NCBI GenBank assembly: GCA_028023455.1
Contig: JAQFVV010006197.1
Coordinates: forward strand, 17,109,254 to 17,173,253
DNA: 64,000 bases
Direction: 5' to 3'
From: Epiperipatus broadwayi
Lineage: Eukaryota; Onychophora; Udeonychophora; Euonychophora; Peripatidae
Shown here piece after piece: positions 1 through 11,714 of this stretch. The position numbers were made by a program, and so were the translations under genes. Within the stretch, counting starts at the first letter, position 1. Every line of letters starts with the position of its first letter. Below the pieces are notes generated by a model. The model was given only the letters and a program-made list of their open reading frames with translations. It did not search any database and was not told the DNA's origin.

Positions 1-766
1 ACCCAACACAAATAAATAAATAAAAATATCTGCTCAATTTCAAATGAAGTCCATTTTATATAATTCAGATATTGATATCTATAAGGATATATCAAATTTT
101 AAGATTATCCAATGTGTAAAATTTATCATTTTTTTGAAATGTGTGTAAAAATAATTAATTAAAGCATTTTTTCCTTGTCTATTTTTTTTTTTTAGAATAT
201 CATTTATTTAAAAAAATAAAAGTTATTAAACAAAAGTGATTATTTTGTTTCCTTTTAGAACGATAACCCGTAGATATTTTTTTTTTAAAAAAAAAAAATT
301 AAACAAACAATATTACTATTTTTTTTTTTTGTTTCTTTAGTTTTAATGCCAAGTGCACTATTTAAAAAATAAAAATAATGGTTTATTCAGTTCTCCCAAC
401 TACGATTTTCTTCGGGTCTCAATTGAAATTTCAGATATCAATATTAGGAACTTGTTTTATAGTAAAATAATTGTTTAACACGTTATAAGACGTAAGAGAG
501 AGGTATAAATTGAAGTGAATCCATTATTCTTTTGTTCATTAATCCTTAACTCCAGCTCCTTAGAAAATACAGTCCCAGAGGAACAGACTCCCCTCTCTCT
601 CTTTTTATCTATTAGTTCTTAAACAATAAATAATCAAAGTCCTTGATTTTTTGTATAAGGTTTGGAGACATTTTTTTTCCAACTATACTGTTCAGTTCCA
701 GCTTAATTTTCACCCCCCTCCCCGCTCTATTATCGGACGATATTTTAAGATGATTTTTTCCTTAAA
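1..766. other. AT-rich upstream intronic sequence, no gene seen
   Basis: Homopolymer-rich AT DNA upstream of the first foldback element. I see no exon, RNA gene or clear repeat. It presumably lies in an earlier intron of the chitinase gene, because the first visible exon begins in phase 0 with the gene already in progress. Confidence 0.4.
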
Positions 767-1355
767 CCACTAAACATCACATGATCACTATTCTTTAAGC
801 TTACACAAGCTGTTAATACAAAGGCAAAATTCTCTATATAGTAGCGACACTATCAGAGCAATCAATAAATGCAAGAAGGTTTGTGCATAAAATTCCCATC
901 CAGTGTCTTTCGTGCAATATTTCCAAACTAGTTTCTAGCTTGCAGCTTTCATCAATGAGTAGCCTTGAATCTGAGAGCACTGCATCTAGACTTTAAGATA
1001 TAATTCAACCCTCCAGCAGTTACCTTTTACTTTTTTATTTAACTGAGTTTAGATCTATATGACTATACAAGCGAACGAGTTTGGATTGAAAACTTGTGTT
1101 TTCATTTTGGACTCAAAGCTTTATATATAGTTAACGAAAAAGGTAAAAGGTGACTTGCTGGATGATTGCATTAGATCCTAAGGTCTAGGTGCAGTGCTCT
1201 CAGATTCAAGGCTTCTCACTGATAAAAACCACACTAAAAACTAGTCTGGGGATATTGGATGAGCATACACCAGATGGGGATTTTATGTACAAATCTTCTT
1301 GCAACCATTGATTACTCTGGCTTGCACAGAATGACGTTACTGAATGATTTTTTCT
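767..1355. mobile_element. Foldback (long-TIR) DNA transposon, copy 1
   Basis: Bases 850-1000 are the imperfect reverse complement of 1190-1345, so the element can fold into a long stem. The left end (768-800) reads as an outer terminus containing CATCACATGATCA and a ttacacaagctgt motif; both recur, inverted, at the right ends of the copies near 31575 and 50681. The internal segment (about 1035-1180) is shared with the fragment at 4215-4510. No transposase ORF is visible, so it is a non-autonomous MITE-like element. The right outer terminus is missing or eroded after about 1355. Confidence 0.7.
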
Positions 1356-1806
1356 TATTTCCGCGTTCAATCCGGCATTCTTTAAATAAATTTACTAAAA
1401 TAAGCAAAAATAAAAGTAATAAAATTTTACATATTAATATTTTGTTTTTAAAATAATGATAATTAATCAAAATGCTTTATTATTTATTTTAATATTTATT
1501 ATTAATATTAATTACCAATTATCTTATTTTTTCCTCTTTTTTTTTTGGTGTCTTTTTATTTACATGTACATATATATACGCGCACATATATTATCACACT
1601 TCTTATAACTATATTATTTATCCATAGTTAAGATAAAATTATAACTTATTTTATCCGTTATTTCATATCGAAATATATTAATTAAACACCTATAGGTAAC
1701 CTAATTAAATAATAATATAACTCTTGCTTTTTTTTTTTTGTTATTATTATTCTCCTTTTTATAAACTGATATATATATAGCTTCAATATATATATTATGA
1801 TATTAG

Positions 1807-1974
1807 GCATGGTCAGCAAATTATTGGGCAACCAATGGTATGCCAAAAAACAAAATAATGGTTGGTTTGCCAACATATGGTCATACATATACTTTGCTAA
1901 CAAAATATATCCATGGTTTTGATGCACCAGCTGTTGGTAATGGCATGGGAGGAGGTGATGTTGATTATGATGTT
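1807..1974 (+). CDS. GH18 chitinase-family gene, third-from-last exon
   Basis: This exon encodes 56 residues in one open phase-0 frame, between a TTAG acceptor ending at 1806 and a gtaagt donor at 1975. The peptide runs from AWSANYWATNGMPKNK through IMVGLPTYGHTYTLL to GGGDVDYDV. The segment G-(M/V)-P-x-x-K-(I/L)-x-x-G-(L/I)-P-x-Y-G is the conserved strand after the catalytic region of glycosyl hydrolase family 18, and the FDAPAVGNG stretch matches the family's G-A-P-A loop. The catalytic DxxDxDxE motif lies in earlier exons to the left of this window, so activity cannot be judged here. The reading frame continues directly into the exon at 5134 (DYDV joined to ICNFLK). This is a secreted chitinase or chitinase-like lectin by family knowledge. 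The GH18 call is secure; the subfamily is not. Confidence 0.93.
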
Positions 1975-4214
1975 GTAAGTTTTTTGAGAGGTTTGTCAAT
2001 AAGTTTTTATTTATTATTGTTTATTAAATTATTATCTTTATTAAATACTATCTTCGTTACATTTATGATTTTTTTTTTTTTTTTTGTAACACTTTAGTAA
2101 GTTTTGCTCAGATCATATATCAATATTTTTTGAGTGTTTTTTTAAGAATTTACTGGGATATTATTATTATTATTTTACATTAGTAAACGTTTATGTTTTA
2201 AACAATTATTTACTATATTATTTCGAATAAAATATTTTATTATCACATAGAATAAATATCTCATAAGTAAGTTGATTTTAGAAATATTTAAAGGATATTG
2301 GAAGAAGTATAAAAGTATTTTTTTAGCAGTCAGTAATATTTTGACAAATTATGAATAACTTAAATGGAACTTAGCTCTTATATAAAATAAGCAAAACTAA
2401 AATGTTTAATATTATTATAAAATTAGTATATTACAGAGAATCTTGGGAAAAATCAAGAAAACAAACACTAGAATATGCAAAAATTGGATAGCAAAATTTT
2501 AATAAATTTATTCTTTTTTTTATTATATGCCTCTTTTCTCTGGCATCATATGAATAGCATTTCTCCAGAATGATCTATCATTGAAGGCATTTTTATTACT
2601 TTAATGACATAATCCACCCATCTCAGTGCTGGTTATCCTTTTTTTTTTTCAATTCTAACCTTTCCAAGTATCTTATGATATTATGATCAATCTACTTACA
2701 TTAAAAATAAAATGAACATGTAGAAAACTTAATATTTAGTTGAGTCTTCTGCCAATCTCATGTCACTTAGGTATTTTCTCCAAATCTTTTTTAAGATCTT
2801 ACCATGTTTTTTTTTATAAATGCATAGCATTGCTGCCCTACAATTTGCTAAGATTTTTTTTTCAGTCATCTTCTCTCAATATAACTCTTTTTCTATCATT
2901 AAAAAAAGCCTAATCTTGTTTTTCTATATTTTTTCAAAAGTATTCTCTTGAATCATTAAGTTATATAAAAGTGTTAGTACAATAGAAGAAGAATTCCCAA
3001 TCATCACAGCAGTCACTTCAAATCATATATATGAACCATATGGGCAGAAGTACTTTAAATATTCAGCAAACTTGAAAAAGTGTTTAAACAAAACACTCAT
3101 CATACAGAAAGTTACGTCTTTCTACACTTAAACAGTGAAAATAATAATCAGTATAAGACCTTATATATTCATATTGACAAATTAAATATCCTGACTGCAT
3201 GCTTAGTGACTGCTACTTCCACAACTAGCATATATAGTGGATTGTTTTATAGTTAAGAAGAACTTCTTTATACAGTGAACTCTTTTTGTAACTTGTAAAT
3301 ATGTCCATCAAATAAAGTGTTATTTTAAGTATTTTTTATTTCAAAATAATGCAGTATGACAAACAAATTTAATTAAATTAGTTATCTTACTACTTTCATG
3401 TTGTTGCCTGTTAATGACTCTAGAACATGATCTTCATGATATTTCATATCTATTGATGTGCTTTCTCTCAACTACTTGCATTGAAGTATACAGGACTTGG
3501 AATAATTACACAACAGGATCTCGATTCTTAAACTGCCTGAGATATTAAAAGTAATAAACCTACTAACTGATCAGAATATAGGGTGAAATTCCTGGAAGAT
3601 TGATCTGCATATTTAAGTAATGTTGTTGATGCTTCAAATATAGTAATATAATGTCATATTTATATTGCTACAATCTTTTCATTTTATTAGGAGCCAAAGG
3701 TTCTTTTTGGTCCAGAAAAAGTCACTTATTCAAAATTTGATGCAAATAAACTATAAAGTATTTTATATTATTTACATCCTTAATCATGAAATTTAACATA
3801 TATATAAAGACTAAACTGCTAAAATTAAATTCATTGATCTGAAAGGGGATGCACATTTATTTTATTATTTTTAAAATGAAGCCTTACTTAATCATTTAAT
3901 TTTTTTTATATCAAAAATATTTGCTGATTTCACACATTCAGTAAAATTATTTTTTAAAAAGCATGATTGTGTATATAAAATAAAATACTCAATGAATGAA
4001 AAGGAAAATGTATGAAAAAATGTCATAACAAAATGATTTAGATTTGGTAAATCAGTGGTTTCTTTTTTCCCCTTCATTTCTTTTTATAGCATTCTAAAGC
4101 TGATGCATGACTTTTCTATAGATCCTATCATAATTATTAACATTAAATGACTATCATATGATTCTTGTTTACATATTGCTGTTTTAGTAGCATACATTTT
4201 TGATTTATACTAAA

Positions 4215-4510
4215 TCCTCACTGCAGGATAGAGATAAAGACATTATAATATATAGAAACTGAACAGGTTTGAAATCTATATGACTATACAAGAAAATTGT
4301 CTAAGATTGAAAATATTTATATGTTTTTTAGTTTGAACTGATAGCTTGATAATATAACAGAGAGGTAATTATAGATGCTGGAAGAAAGGTGCATTAGATC
4401 CTAAAAATTCAAGTGCACTGGTCCAAGATCCTAAGCTCCTCACTGATGAAAACCATAATCTTGAAACTAGTTGTGATGTAGGATAAGATAGCATAGGGTA
4501 GGAATTTATT
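4215..4510. mobile_element. Foldback transposon fragment, copy 2
   Basis: The stretch containing gaaatctatatgactataca and the following 'gtgcattagatcctaa ... ctcctcactgatgaaaacc ... aaactagt' matches the internal part and right arm of copy 1 (1035-1260). The left arm is not recognisable, so this is a one-armed decayed copy. Confidence 0.6.
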
Positions 4511-4793
4511 AAGCACTATCATTTGTGGCACATATTACTCACTAAAGCTTACAGTAAATAATATAGAGATGGTGACAGAAAAAGGTCATTAATGTTTTGA
4601 ACTTGACTCATTAACTCTTTCTGGTTATTAAAAAATAATTTTTTATTTGAGTTATTTTTAATATATTTTTTGTTTTGTTTTGAATGCCTTATTGTCTAAA
4701 TAAAATAGATTTTTATGCATGCAAATACTTATGACATTCACTATTTTTTAAGCATTCTTTTAACAATAGGTTTATCCTTTTGTGAGATAATAT

Positions 4794-5043
4794 GTAAGTG
4801 TATTTTGTGTGCTTGTGTGCAAATCAACTTAGTTATAGTTAAACATGATAGTGGTTAATTTTTATTTTTTGTTAATGTATCCTCATTACTGTGGACTATT
4901 GCTTTCCTTTTTGTTTATGTAAGTTTATTTTGTGTGCTTGTGTGCAAATCAACTTAGTTATAGTTAAACATGATAGTGGTTAATTTTTATTTTTTGTTAA
5001 TGTATCCTCATTACTGTGGACTATTGCTTTCCTTTTTGTTTTT
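4794..5043. repeat. Tandem duplication, 125-bp unit x2
   Basis: The segment with tattttgtgtgcttgtgtgc at 4801 repeats at 4926, and the copies are nearly identical through ctttcctttttgttt. It lies about 90 bp upstream of the next chitinase exon. Confidence 0.9.
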
Positions 5044-5133
5044 CATACTTAGTTACTTAAAAAAGAATTAAGTACAATTTAAAAAATAATCTGTATGCAT
5101 ATGAACTTTTTCTTTTTATATACAATATTTTAG

Positions 5134-5253
5134 ATATGTAACTTCCTAAAGAAAGGTGCTAATCATGTTTTTGATGAAGAAAGTCAAGTACCTTATGCTT
5201 ACTTAGAGAAAGATTGGATTGCCTATGATGACATTCAGAGTTTCACTGCTAAG
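5134..5253 (+). CDS. GH18 chitinase-family gene, penultimate exon
   Basis: This exon is 40 codons long, phase 0 on both sides, with acceptor ttttag before 5134 and a gtattc donor at 5254. It reads ICNFLKKGANHVFDEESQ then VPYAYLEKDWIAYDDIQSF. The order of these motifs (C-x-F-L, then V-P-Y-A-Y, W-I-A-Y-D-D and S-F) is the standard C-terminal half of the GH18 barrel. The Y-D-D segment pairs with the final strand encoded by the exon at 51017. No stop codon or frameshift is present. The frame matches both neighbouring exons exactly, which supports a functional host gene rather than a retrocopy. Confidence 0.93.
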
Positions 5254-6868
5254 GTATTCTGTTTCTCACATGTATATGTATATTCCATACTTGTACGAAT
5301 AAATATTGGAATACGTGATGTTAGTTTAGTAACAACTATCTTAATATACACTTTTAGTTATTATCACTTTACTGCAGAATGAAATGTTTCTTTACATTAC
5401 TCCATCAAATGTTTTTATTCACATATTTCACATGCAATTTCTTTCTAGATCTTTTTCAGTCTCTTGGAATCCAATTTAAAACCCCAATTGTCCATTTATT
5501 GTTAGTTTTTCTAGCAACATGCCAATTCAACTACAACTCTATTTCAGTCTTAATTTTTTCAATTATGTCAACAATATCTGTTTTTTTCCTTTCACTTATA
5601 TTTTGCTTTCCCCAACAAAAATTTTTCCATATTTTGCTGTGTGGTCTGAAGTCTCTGCATTGTTTTTTTAAATGTACAAATTTGTAGGAGATAGATAGGG
5701 AATTTGAAAGTCTGGGTTCAAATTCCTTTTAATTAAATCTTAGATCTGCAAGTAAGCTCTGGGTAAAACATATTTATTAAAAAGTTGAAAGACATAAGCA
5801 CATTTCTTTTAATATTATTATTTCTAATAAAAACATTTTTTCTAAGTTTAATTTCTAGTATTATTTTCATCCATCGTATTTTTATCTGCATTAATAATCT
5901 TACCAAAATATTAATAATTGTTAACTTTATTTTATGAAAACAAATGAAGCTGAATATATTGTACTATTTACTATAATCTCCTATTCCTTTGATTGCATAA
6001 AAAAAAAACCTACATTTTTTATTACAAATAAAAAAGGACTATGATTCACATGTTGGAGAATCTCAAAACTCTACCAACATCAATCTACTATTTCTAATCT
6101 TAATGTAAAATGTTTAAATTCTTGACCAAAATACACAGAAAATTCATTTCTATTAAAAATAGCACAGATACCCTAGTATTTACTTACTACTATGAAAATT
6201 CATATTCTCAAACCTACAAGAAATATTGTAATGCTAAATAACATTACAACAAATGGACTCATTCACCAATTCTATCATGTCTATTCCATGATATAAAATT
6301 ATATGTGACTGTTATTTACTACTCTAAAAAAAGAAAGATAACAACTTCTACCTAAATATTAAAATTCAATCAATCCATTGATATGATTATATTTTATCTT
6401 AAGCAATTTTAATGATTTACACAAATTTTCTTTTTTATTTAAATGATATATTTATAGCAAAATATAATAATAATTTCTTTTTAGCATTATATTCTCATTC
6501 TTTAACTATCCATCTTGCTTTCTTATTGATCATATTCTATTTTTATCAGTACCATTTTTCCATAGCAACTAATTTCTCTAAATATGATATGGTCCACCTG
6601 TTACTGAATTTCTCCAACTTGATTACTTGTCTGTATATAAAGAATTTCAAATAGATAATAGTCATAGATTGTTAATTTTACACTTTTTCCTCTTATGATT
6701 TTAATTTAAATATTCAATCCAAGGATTATTAATGATGTCAATTCTTCCATGATTTCATATACAAAACATAAGCAAAGACATTATAATATTTACAATAAGA
6801 TAATGAAGACAATGGCTCTGGATTTAAATAACTTTTCTGAATTGTACAGAACATGATTTTAATTTATG

Positions 6869-6943
6869 CATTAATTAACATCTTTAATCTGTCCATTAAT
6901 TAACATCTTTAATCTGTCCATTAATTAACATCTTTAATCTGTC
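6869..6943. repeat. Short tandem repeat, 25-bp unit x3
   Basis: Three near-perfect consecutive copies of a 25-bp unit beginning cattaattaacatctttaat lie inside the intron. Confidence 0.92.
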
Positions 6944-8044
6944 CTAAGAATATATACAGATAATAAAAATAAAAATTTGTTAATTTCAATTGTATTATCA
7001 AACCTGGATTTAATAATGAAATTTGAGAAACTAAGATATAATCTTTTTCAAACATTCAATGTATCACATAATATTTTAAAGAAAGGTTTAATGATTACAG
7101 CTATCAAATAATGGAATTGGTTAATTAGTCCATTAAATCAAGCAATTTGCTTCTTTCTTTTTTTTTTAATATTCTGATATTGGAGCACAAATACCCAAAA
7201 TAAACTATGAATCATCTTTTAATTTCAGTTACATCACAGCATCTCTATTTAAGGACATGCAAACACATCCTAATTTTATATCATTTTTACTATAATAATC
7301 TCATATCAATTCATATCAACATGATCAATATAAACAAGCAAATTCTTTTTGTCACAAATATATAAATGTATCAAAAGCCCATATTGACACTAAAATATTA
7401 ATTCTCACCCAAAAATTCCATCCAAACCATTTCTCATTGTCAAAGACTATAAAAATTCTATAGCATTGCTTTATGTAGTCACAAGATTTGCCAAGGAATT
7501 ACAATTGTTGAAATATTCAGGTAATTTATCTATTATATTCTTGCTAATCATCAACTATCTCCTGGCACTTAATCTTAGCCTTAATTGTGCCATCGTTAAC
7601 TGTGTCAAGTATAAATCAGTTGCTGTTAAAATTTTTCTATCAATAATTTTAGCAATCTATATTACATTATATGGATGCGTGACATCATAATCATCTCAAG
7701 AGGGCTTACATAAATTTAAATGAGATCATTTAATTTAGTAATTGATTTAATAAAACATCATTAACCAAATCAGCTGCATAGCAAATTTTGACAGAAAAAT
7801 GCTTACTATTTTGTCAGGCAATTCATCTAACTTCTTTAGTATTCATATCTATATGTTATGAACAAAATAAGTATACCTTTATCGTAAATAATATCATAAG
7901 TGATGAGCTACATGAAAATATCTCCTTAAAGCCAATAATGCATAATTTAACAACTAAAATTAAAATAAATGTCACTAAACCTACCGCTATTTTTATTTTG
8001 ATGTAATATTTTATATAAATAAATTTTCAAAATTAATCCAAATT

Positions 8045-8767
8045 CACAACTCAACCAGATTTGTCAAAAAATAAATTCTAAAATAGTACCGATGGTTTCA
8101 CTGCTACAAGCAGACTTCTCAAATGTAAAGAACTACAAAGTAATAACATATTTAAACTAAATATTACCCACAATTCCACTTACCTACCATATACCCTTAA
8201 TATTAAAAGAACTTTTAAATAAGTTAATTGCTTCAGAATTATAAATTTTTAATAAGGATTCTTTAATTCTTTTTATTTCATTTGTCTCAAAGAAGACAAC
8301 CTTAGCTTCATCAAAATTAATAGTGTAGTCTGTATCTTTTTCATGGATATATAAAGCAGAACTAAAATATTTCTAACCCTACTTTTATATACTTTTATTC
8401 TTTCATTTAAACTCAAACTACTCTGACATATATACACCTTCTTACAAAAACAAGGGATAATATATACTACTCCAGGAATAGTCTTTCTATCAAAGATTTC
8501 CTTTGTATTATTTAATAAATTATTCAAAGTAATAACCTCTTTTCCAATCAATTTTCTTATTTCCAAACAAATTACTATTTTTTACATACAATTTTATAAG
8601 AAGACAATTTAAATGGCAAAGAAATAAAGTCATGTTTTTCTTTATCCTTTACATCATTACAAATATTATTACTATTAAATAAAATACTTTTAACAAATTT
8701 ATCAGAGTAGCCAACACTCAAATAATCTTTATAAAATTGATTTTTTGAAACAAAGCTTAACAATAAT
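8045..8767 (-). mobile_element. Penelope-like element 3' region, left (inverted) arm
   Basis: This 0.72-kb segment is the reverse complement of 8867-9173 joined to 28173-28575. The shared sequence includes the GIY-YIG coding part and the 3' untranslated part (the caagcagacttctcaa / gagaagtctgcttg match at about 8110 and 28490). The two arms are separated by about 100 bp, forming a palindrome. Paired or inverted copies are a known habit of Penelope-like elements. Confidence 0.75.
8273..8763 (-). pseudogene. PLE GIY-YIG endonuclease remnant (left arm)
   Basis: Reading leftward from 8763, a 62-codon piece with LPFKLSSYKI is followed after a break by a frame with GVVYIIPCFCKKVYIC and SLNERIK. 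The G-V-x-Y-x-I-P-C-x-C-x-K-x-Y-I pattern followed by S-L-N-x-R-I is the C-terminal GIY-YIG endonuclease signature of Penelope-like retroelements. The usual YIG glycine is a cysteine here (YIC), and a stop splits the frame. The reverse transcriptase domain, which would lie N-terminally, is absent from this copy. I regard it as a dead 5'-truncated fragment. Confidence 0.75.
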
Positions 8768-8866
8768 TTCTTAAAGCAACTTTATGAGATACAAGTTGAT
8801 AGCTATCAGTCTATAATTAAACCTGATAGCTATAGAAATAAGAGATTAAATAATTTTAGCGGGGTA

Positions 8867-9173
8867 GCTTTGTTTCAAAAAGATCAATTTTATAAAGATT
8901 ATTTGAGTGTTGGCTATTCTGATAAATTTAGTAAAAATATTTTATTTAATAGTAATAATATTTGTAATGATGTAAAGGATAAAGAAAAATATGATTTTAT
9001 TTCTTTGCCATTTAAATTGTCTTCTTATAAAATTATATGTAATAATAGAAATTTGCTTGGAAAAGGGGTATTGCTTTGAATAATTTATTAAATAATACAA
9101 AGGAAATTTTTGTTAGAAAGACTATTCCTGGAGTAGAGTATATTATCCCTTGCTTTTGTAAAAAAATGTATAT
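8867..9173 (+). pseudogene. PLE GIY-YIG remnant (right arm, 5' part)
   Basis: The 69-codon frame at 8870-9079 repeats the left-arm peptide (YLSVGYSDKF, LPFKLSSYKI) and continues in another frame to TIPGVEYIIPCFCKKMY. It stops abruptly at 9173, where element A begins. The remainder of the domain resumes at 28173 on the far side of A. The two parts join exactly in the middle of the YIG-like motif, so the PLE fragment predates the LTR insertion. Confidence 0.8.
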
Positions 9174-11156
9174 AGTATAACAGGACAGTCCTTTTCAGAC
9201 CTCGAGGAAGTCACATGTAACTATAGTCAGACTTTGGGTCTTCTTATAAAATGCCATGGCTGAAATTATGTATAATATAATCCAATCCACTCCTCTATTA
9301 AAATCCTCGTTACTCTCGGAATTCGAGCTCAGGGTAGAAATCACAATTGACTCTCTTCAGGCATTTCCACAACTATTCCATAGTAATGATAAGTTATATA
9401 TAACTTCTTTATAAATATTAAAATATTAAGTTAATTTCACATATATATGCGTATGTATTCTTATAATTATATATTTCATAAAATAACTAAATAAAGTAAA
9501 CAATTGAGACCTATTTAATTTTAAAATCAAGTTTAATGCATTTATTCATTAGTAATTGAAACAAAAATATTATCTCGTAAACAATAAAAATATTAAAATT
9601 TATGACTATAATCTGTGCTTATATATAATACAATAATAAACTATTTACGTATATATAAATTCAAAATTATGTGTACAATAAGAATAATATTACATATCAG
9701 AAATCTATGTATAGTGTCATTAAAATGATTCTGTGTGTGTTATATGTTTGCACAAGATATTTACGTTAGTGATTAAAAAGAAATTATAATAGATGTCAAG
9801 TAATGTTCAATTTGGAAAAAAATAAACTTACTTCCAAATTGAAATGATTCAAATTTTTTTACCTTAGTCAATCGTCGCTTTGATCAATACATATGTAAAC
9901 ATCAACAACTAAATTTTATTAAAATAAATAATAATAAAAATGTTCAACTTGTTAGTTCTTTACTTATTCTGTTAAAAATCAATTTAATAAGCAAAGTAAT
10001 TTTTCCATGTAAATAATATTTATCCACAAAGGAAATAAAATTTAAGAGCTAATAAATTATACAATGATACATTCCATGACGTAAAAGAATAATGGTTTTA
10101 CATTCCTCCTTAGATAAAATAAAACGGCCACAAATATTGAAAAATAAAGTTCATGGGTGAACATCCTTCAAAGAAACAATCCAAATATTTATCCTTTTAG
10201 ATGTTTATGTAATAAATAATTGACATCTTCTTCAGTAAAATACTCCATTATTAAAGCAGGGTTTTATTAGAAATTATCTTAATAGTTATCCTTTTAACTG
10301 TTTACGTAGTAAATAGTTGACTATTTCTTCAGTAAAATACTCCATTATTAAAGCAGGTTTTTATTAGAAATTATGATGATTATACTTTAGGCATTAAATA
10401 GGAATAAATTTACATCTTTAGATTATAAACATCAGCAGAAATCCCTGACATTAGTTGTCTAGCCAGAAAACATTTTCATAAATTTTCGACTTATTAAACA
10501 GATAGCTTGAATAAACATTTTGAAGAAGTTGCGTTCTCTTAAAACTTTGACAAATTAAATATTTTTTTTTAGTTCTTTACAAATATTAAAAATTACTTCT
10601 TATAAAGTACAATAAAGCTCATAAGTAAATTAACTATTTACTTAACTTAAAGAAAGTTTTGAAACAGTGAATCTTCTTTTTTTTAAAAATATATTCTAAA
10701 TTCGAATACATATAAATTTGCCAACGTAGTTACTGCTTCAATAACTAAACAGAAGATTATTTTATAACCATTTCAGTTCATTTTTATATTTCTGAAAGCA
10801 TATAAGATAAACACTCACACTCTTGATTGTTTAAATATATTTACAATTTGTAATGACCTCCAAACATTTATTTCTTTTATTACAATAATAAAATACGAAG
10901 TTGACTTAAAGTTTTGTCAATGTCAAGTTTTGATTAGTAAAAATATCATTAGTTGGAAACATTTATATATGTTGCATATAAATAAAATAATTCATTTTTT
11001 AGAATTATTCTTTTAATATTTAATTAATTTACGTATATATATATATGATATGAAAACCTAAGTGCATGTTATTTATATATTTTGTTGATTTGTAAACACA
11101 ATTAAATTCATAAACAAACATAAATTATTTTAGGTGAGGCTCATGTGGTACCCTCA
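9174..11156 (-). repeat. Element A 3' LTR
   Basis: It aligns with 26161-28172 from end to end. Over the first 228 bases at the left edge I count about 12 mismatches. Its left terminal base differs from the other LTR (AG in place of TG), consistent with decay. A two-copy tandem of about 105 bp lies inside both LTR copies (10190-10370 here). Confidence 0.9.
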
Positions 11157-11172
11157 TATTACCCCTTCCTTT
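11157..11172 (-). other. Element A polypurine tract
   Basis: Read on the minus strand the bases just before the 3' LTR are AAAGGAAGGGGTAATA and then TGAGGG. The purine run AAAGGAAGGGG is a typical plus-strand primer site and confirms the minus orientation of the element. Confidence 0.75.
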
Positions 11173-11714
11173 AAAAAGAATTCAAATTTTGTATTTATCA
11201 TTAAAATTTGGACACTCAATGTGTATCAATGGATGCATTCCCTATCTGATATTTAAATTTTAATAATATAAAGTTGTGGAGCTTGTTTTTCTTTCTTGCT
11301 TTTATCAACCCTCATTATTTGTTCTATTTTTTTTAACCCTTTTCTCTTACTCTATATTAAACATCATTCAATTTAAACAAAAGGACAAGGAGGTTCATAT
11401 ATATAGGGTTCTTTCTTTTTTTTTCCTTTTTTATTTTTCTTTGATGGACTTATTGTTATGTGCCTCTTTTATAGATGACACATATGTTTGTTTGGTAGTC
11501 TCCATCCTGCTTTTCTTTAAGACTTATGGACTCTTTTGAGAACTATCCGAAACATAAGAACATCCATCATTTAGCATGGATAAATTCTTAAAACTGTATC
11601 AGTTTTCAGGTATCCTAAGAATTATCTTTAATTGCTTAACCATAGTCTTCATCAAAGAAAATTAATGCCTTTTCGATTTATATACATCCTTATACATACA
11701 TATATATAATATAT

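Larger units (their letters stand above)
1975..5133 (+). other. Chitinase intron (3.16 kb)
   Basis: The intron starts with gtaagt and ends with a polypyrimidine tract and tttag at 5133. It holds AT-rich DNA, a foldback fragment (4215-4510) and a two-copy tandem duplication (4794-5043) just before the acceptor. I see no nested gene; short open frames here are low-complexity. Confidence 0.85.

Noticed and set aside
5379-5687. 102-codon hydrophobic + frame just after the second chitinase exon
   Set aside because: It is Phe/Leu-rich translation of T-rich intronic DNA, with no partner exon; chitinase sequence continues at 51017 instead.
11276-11539. 87-codon hydrophobic + frame between elements A and B
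   Set aside because: It lies on the strand opposite to the element's genes, and its Phe/Leu-rich composition is typical of T-rich noncoding DNA.
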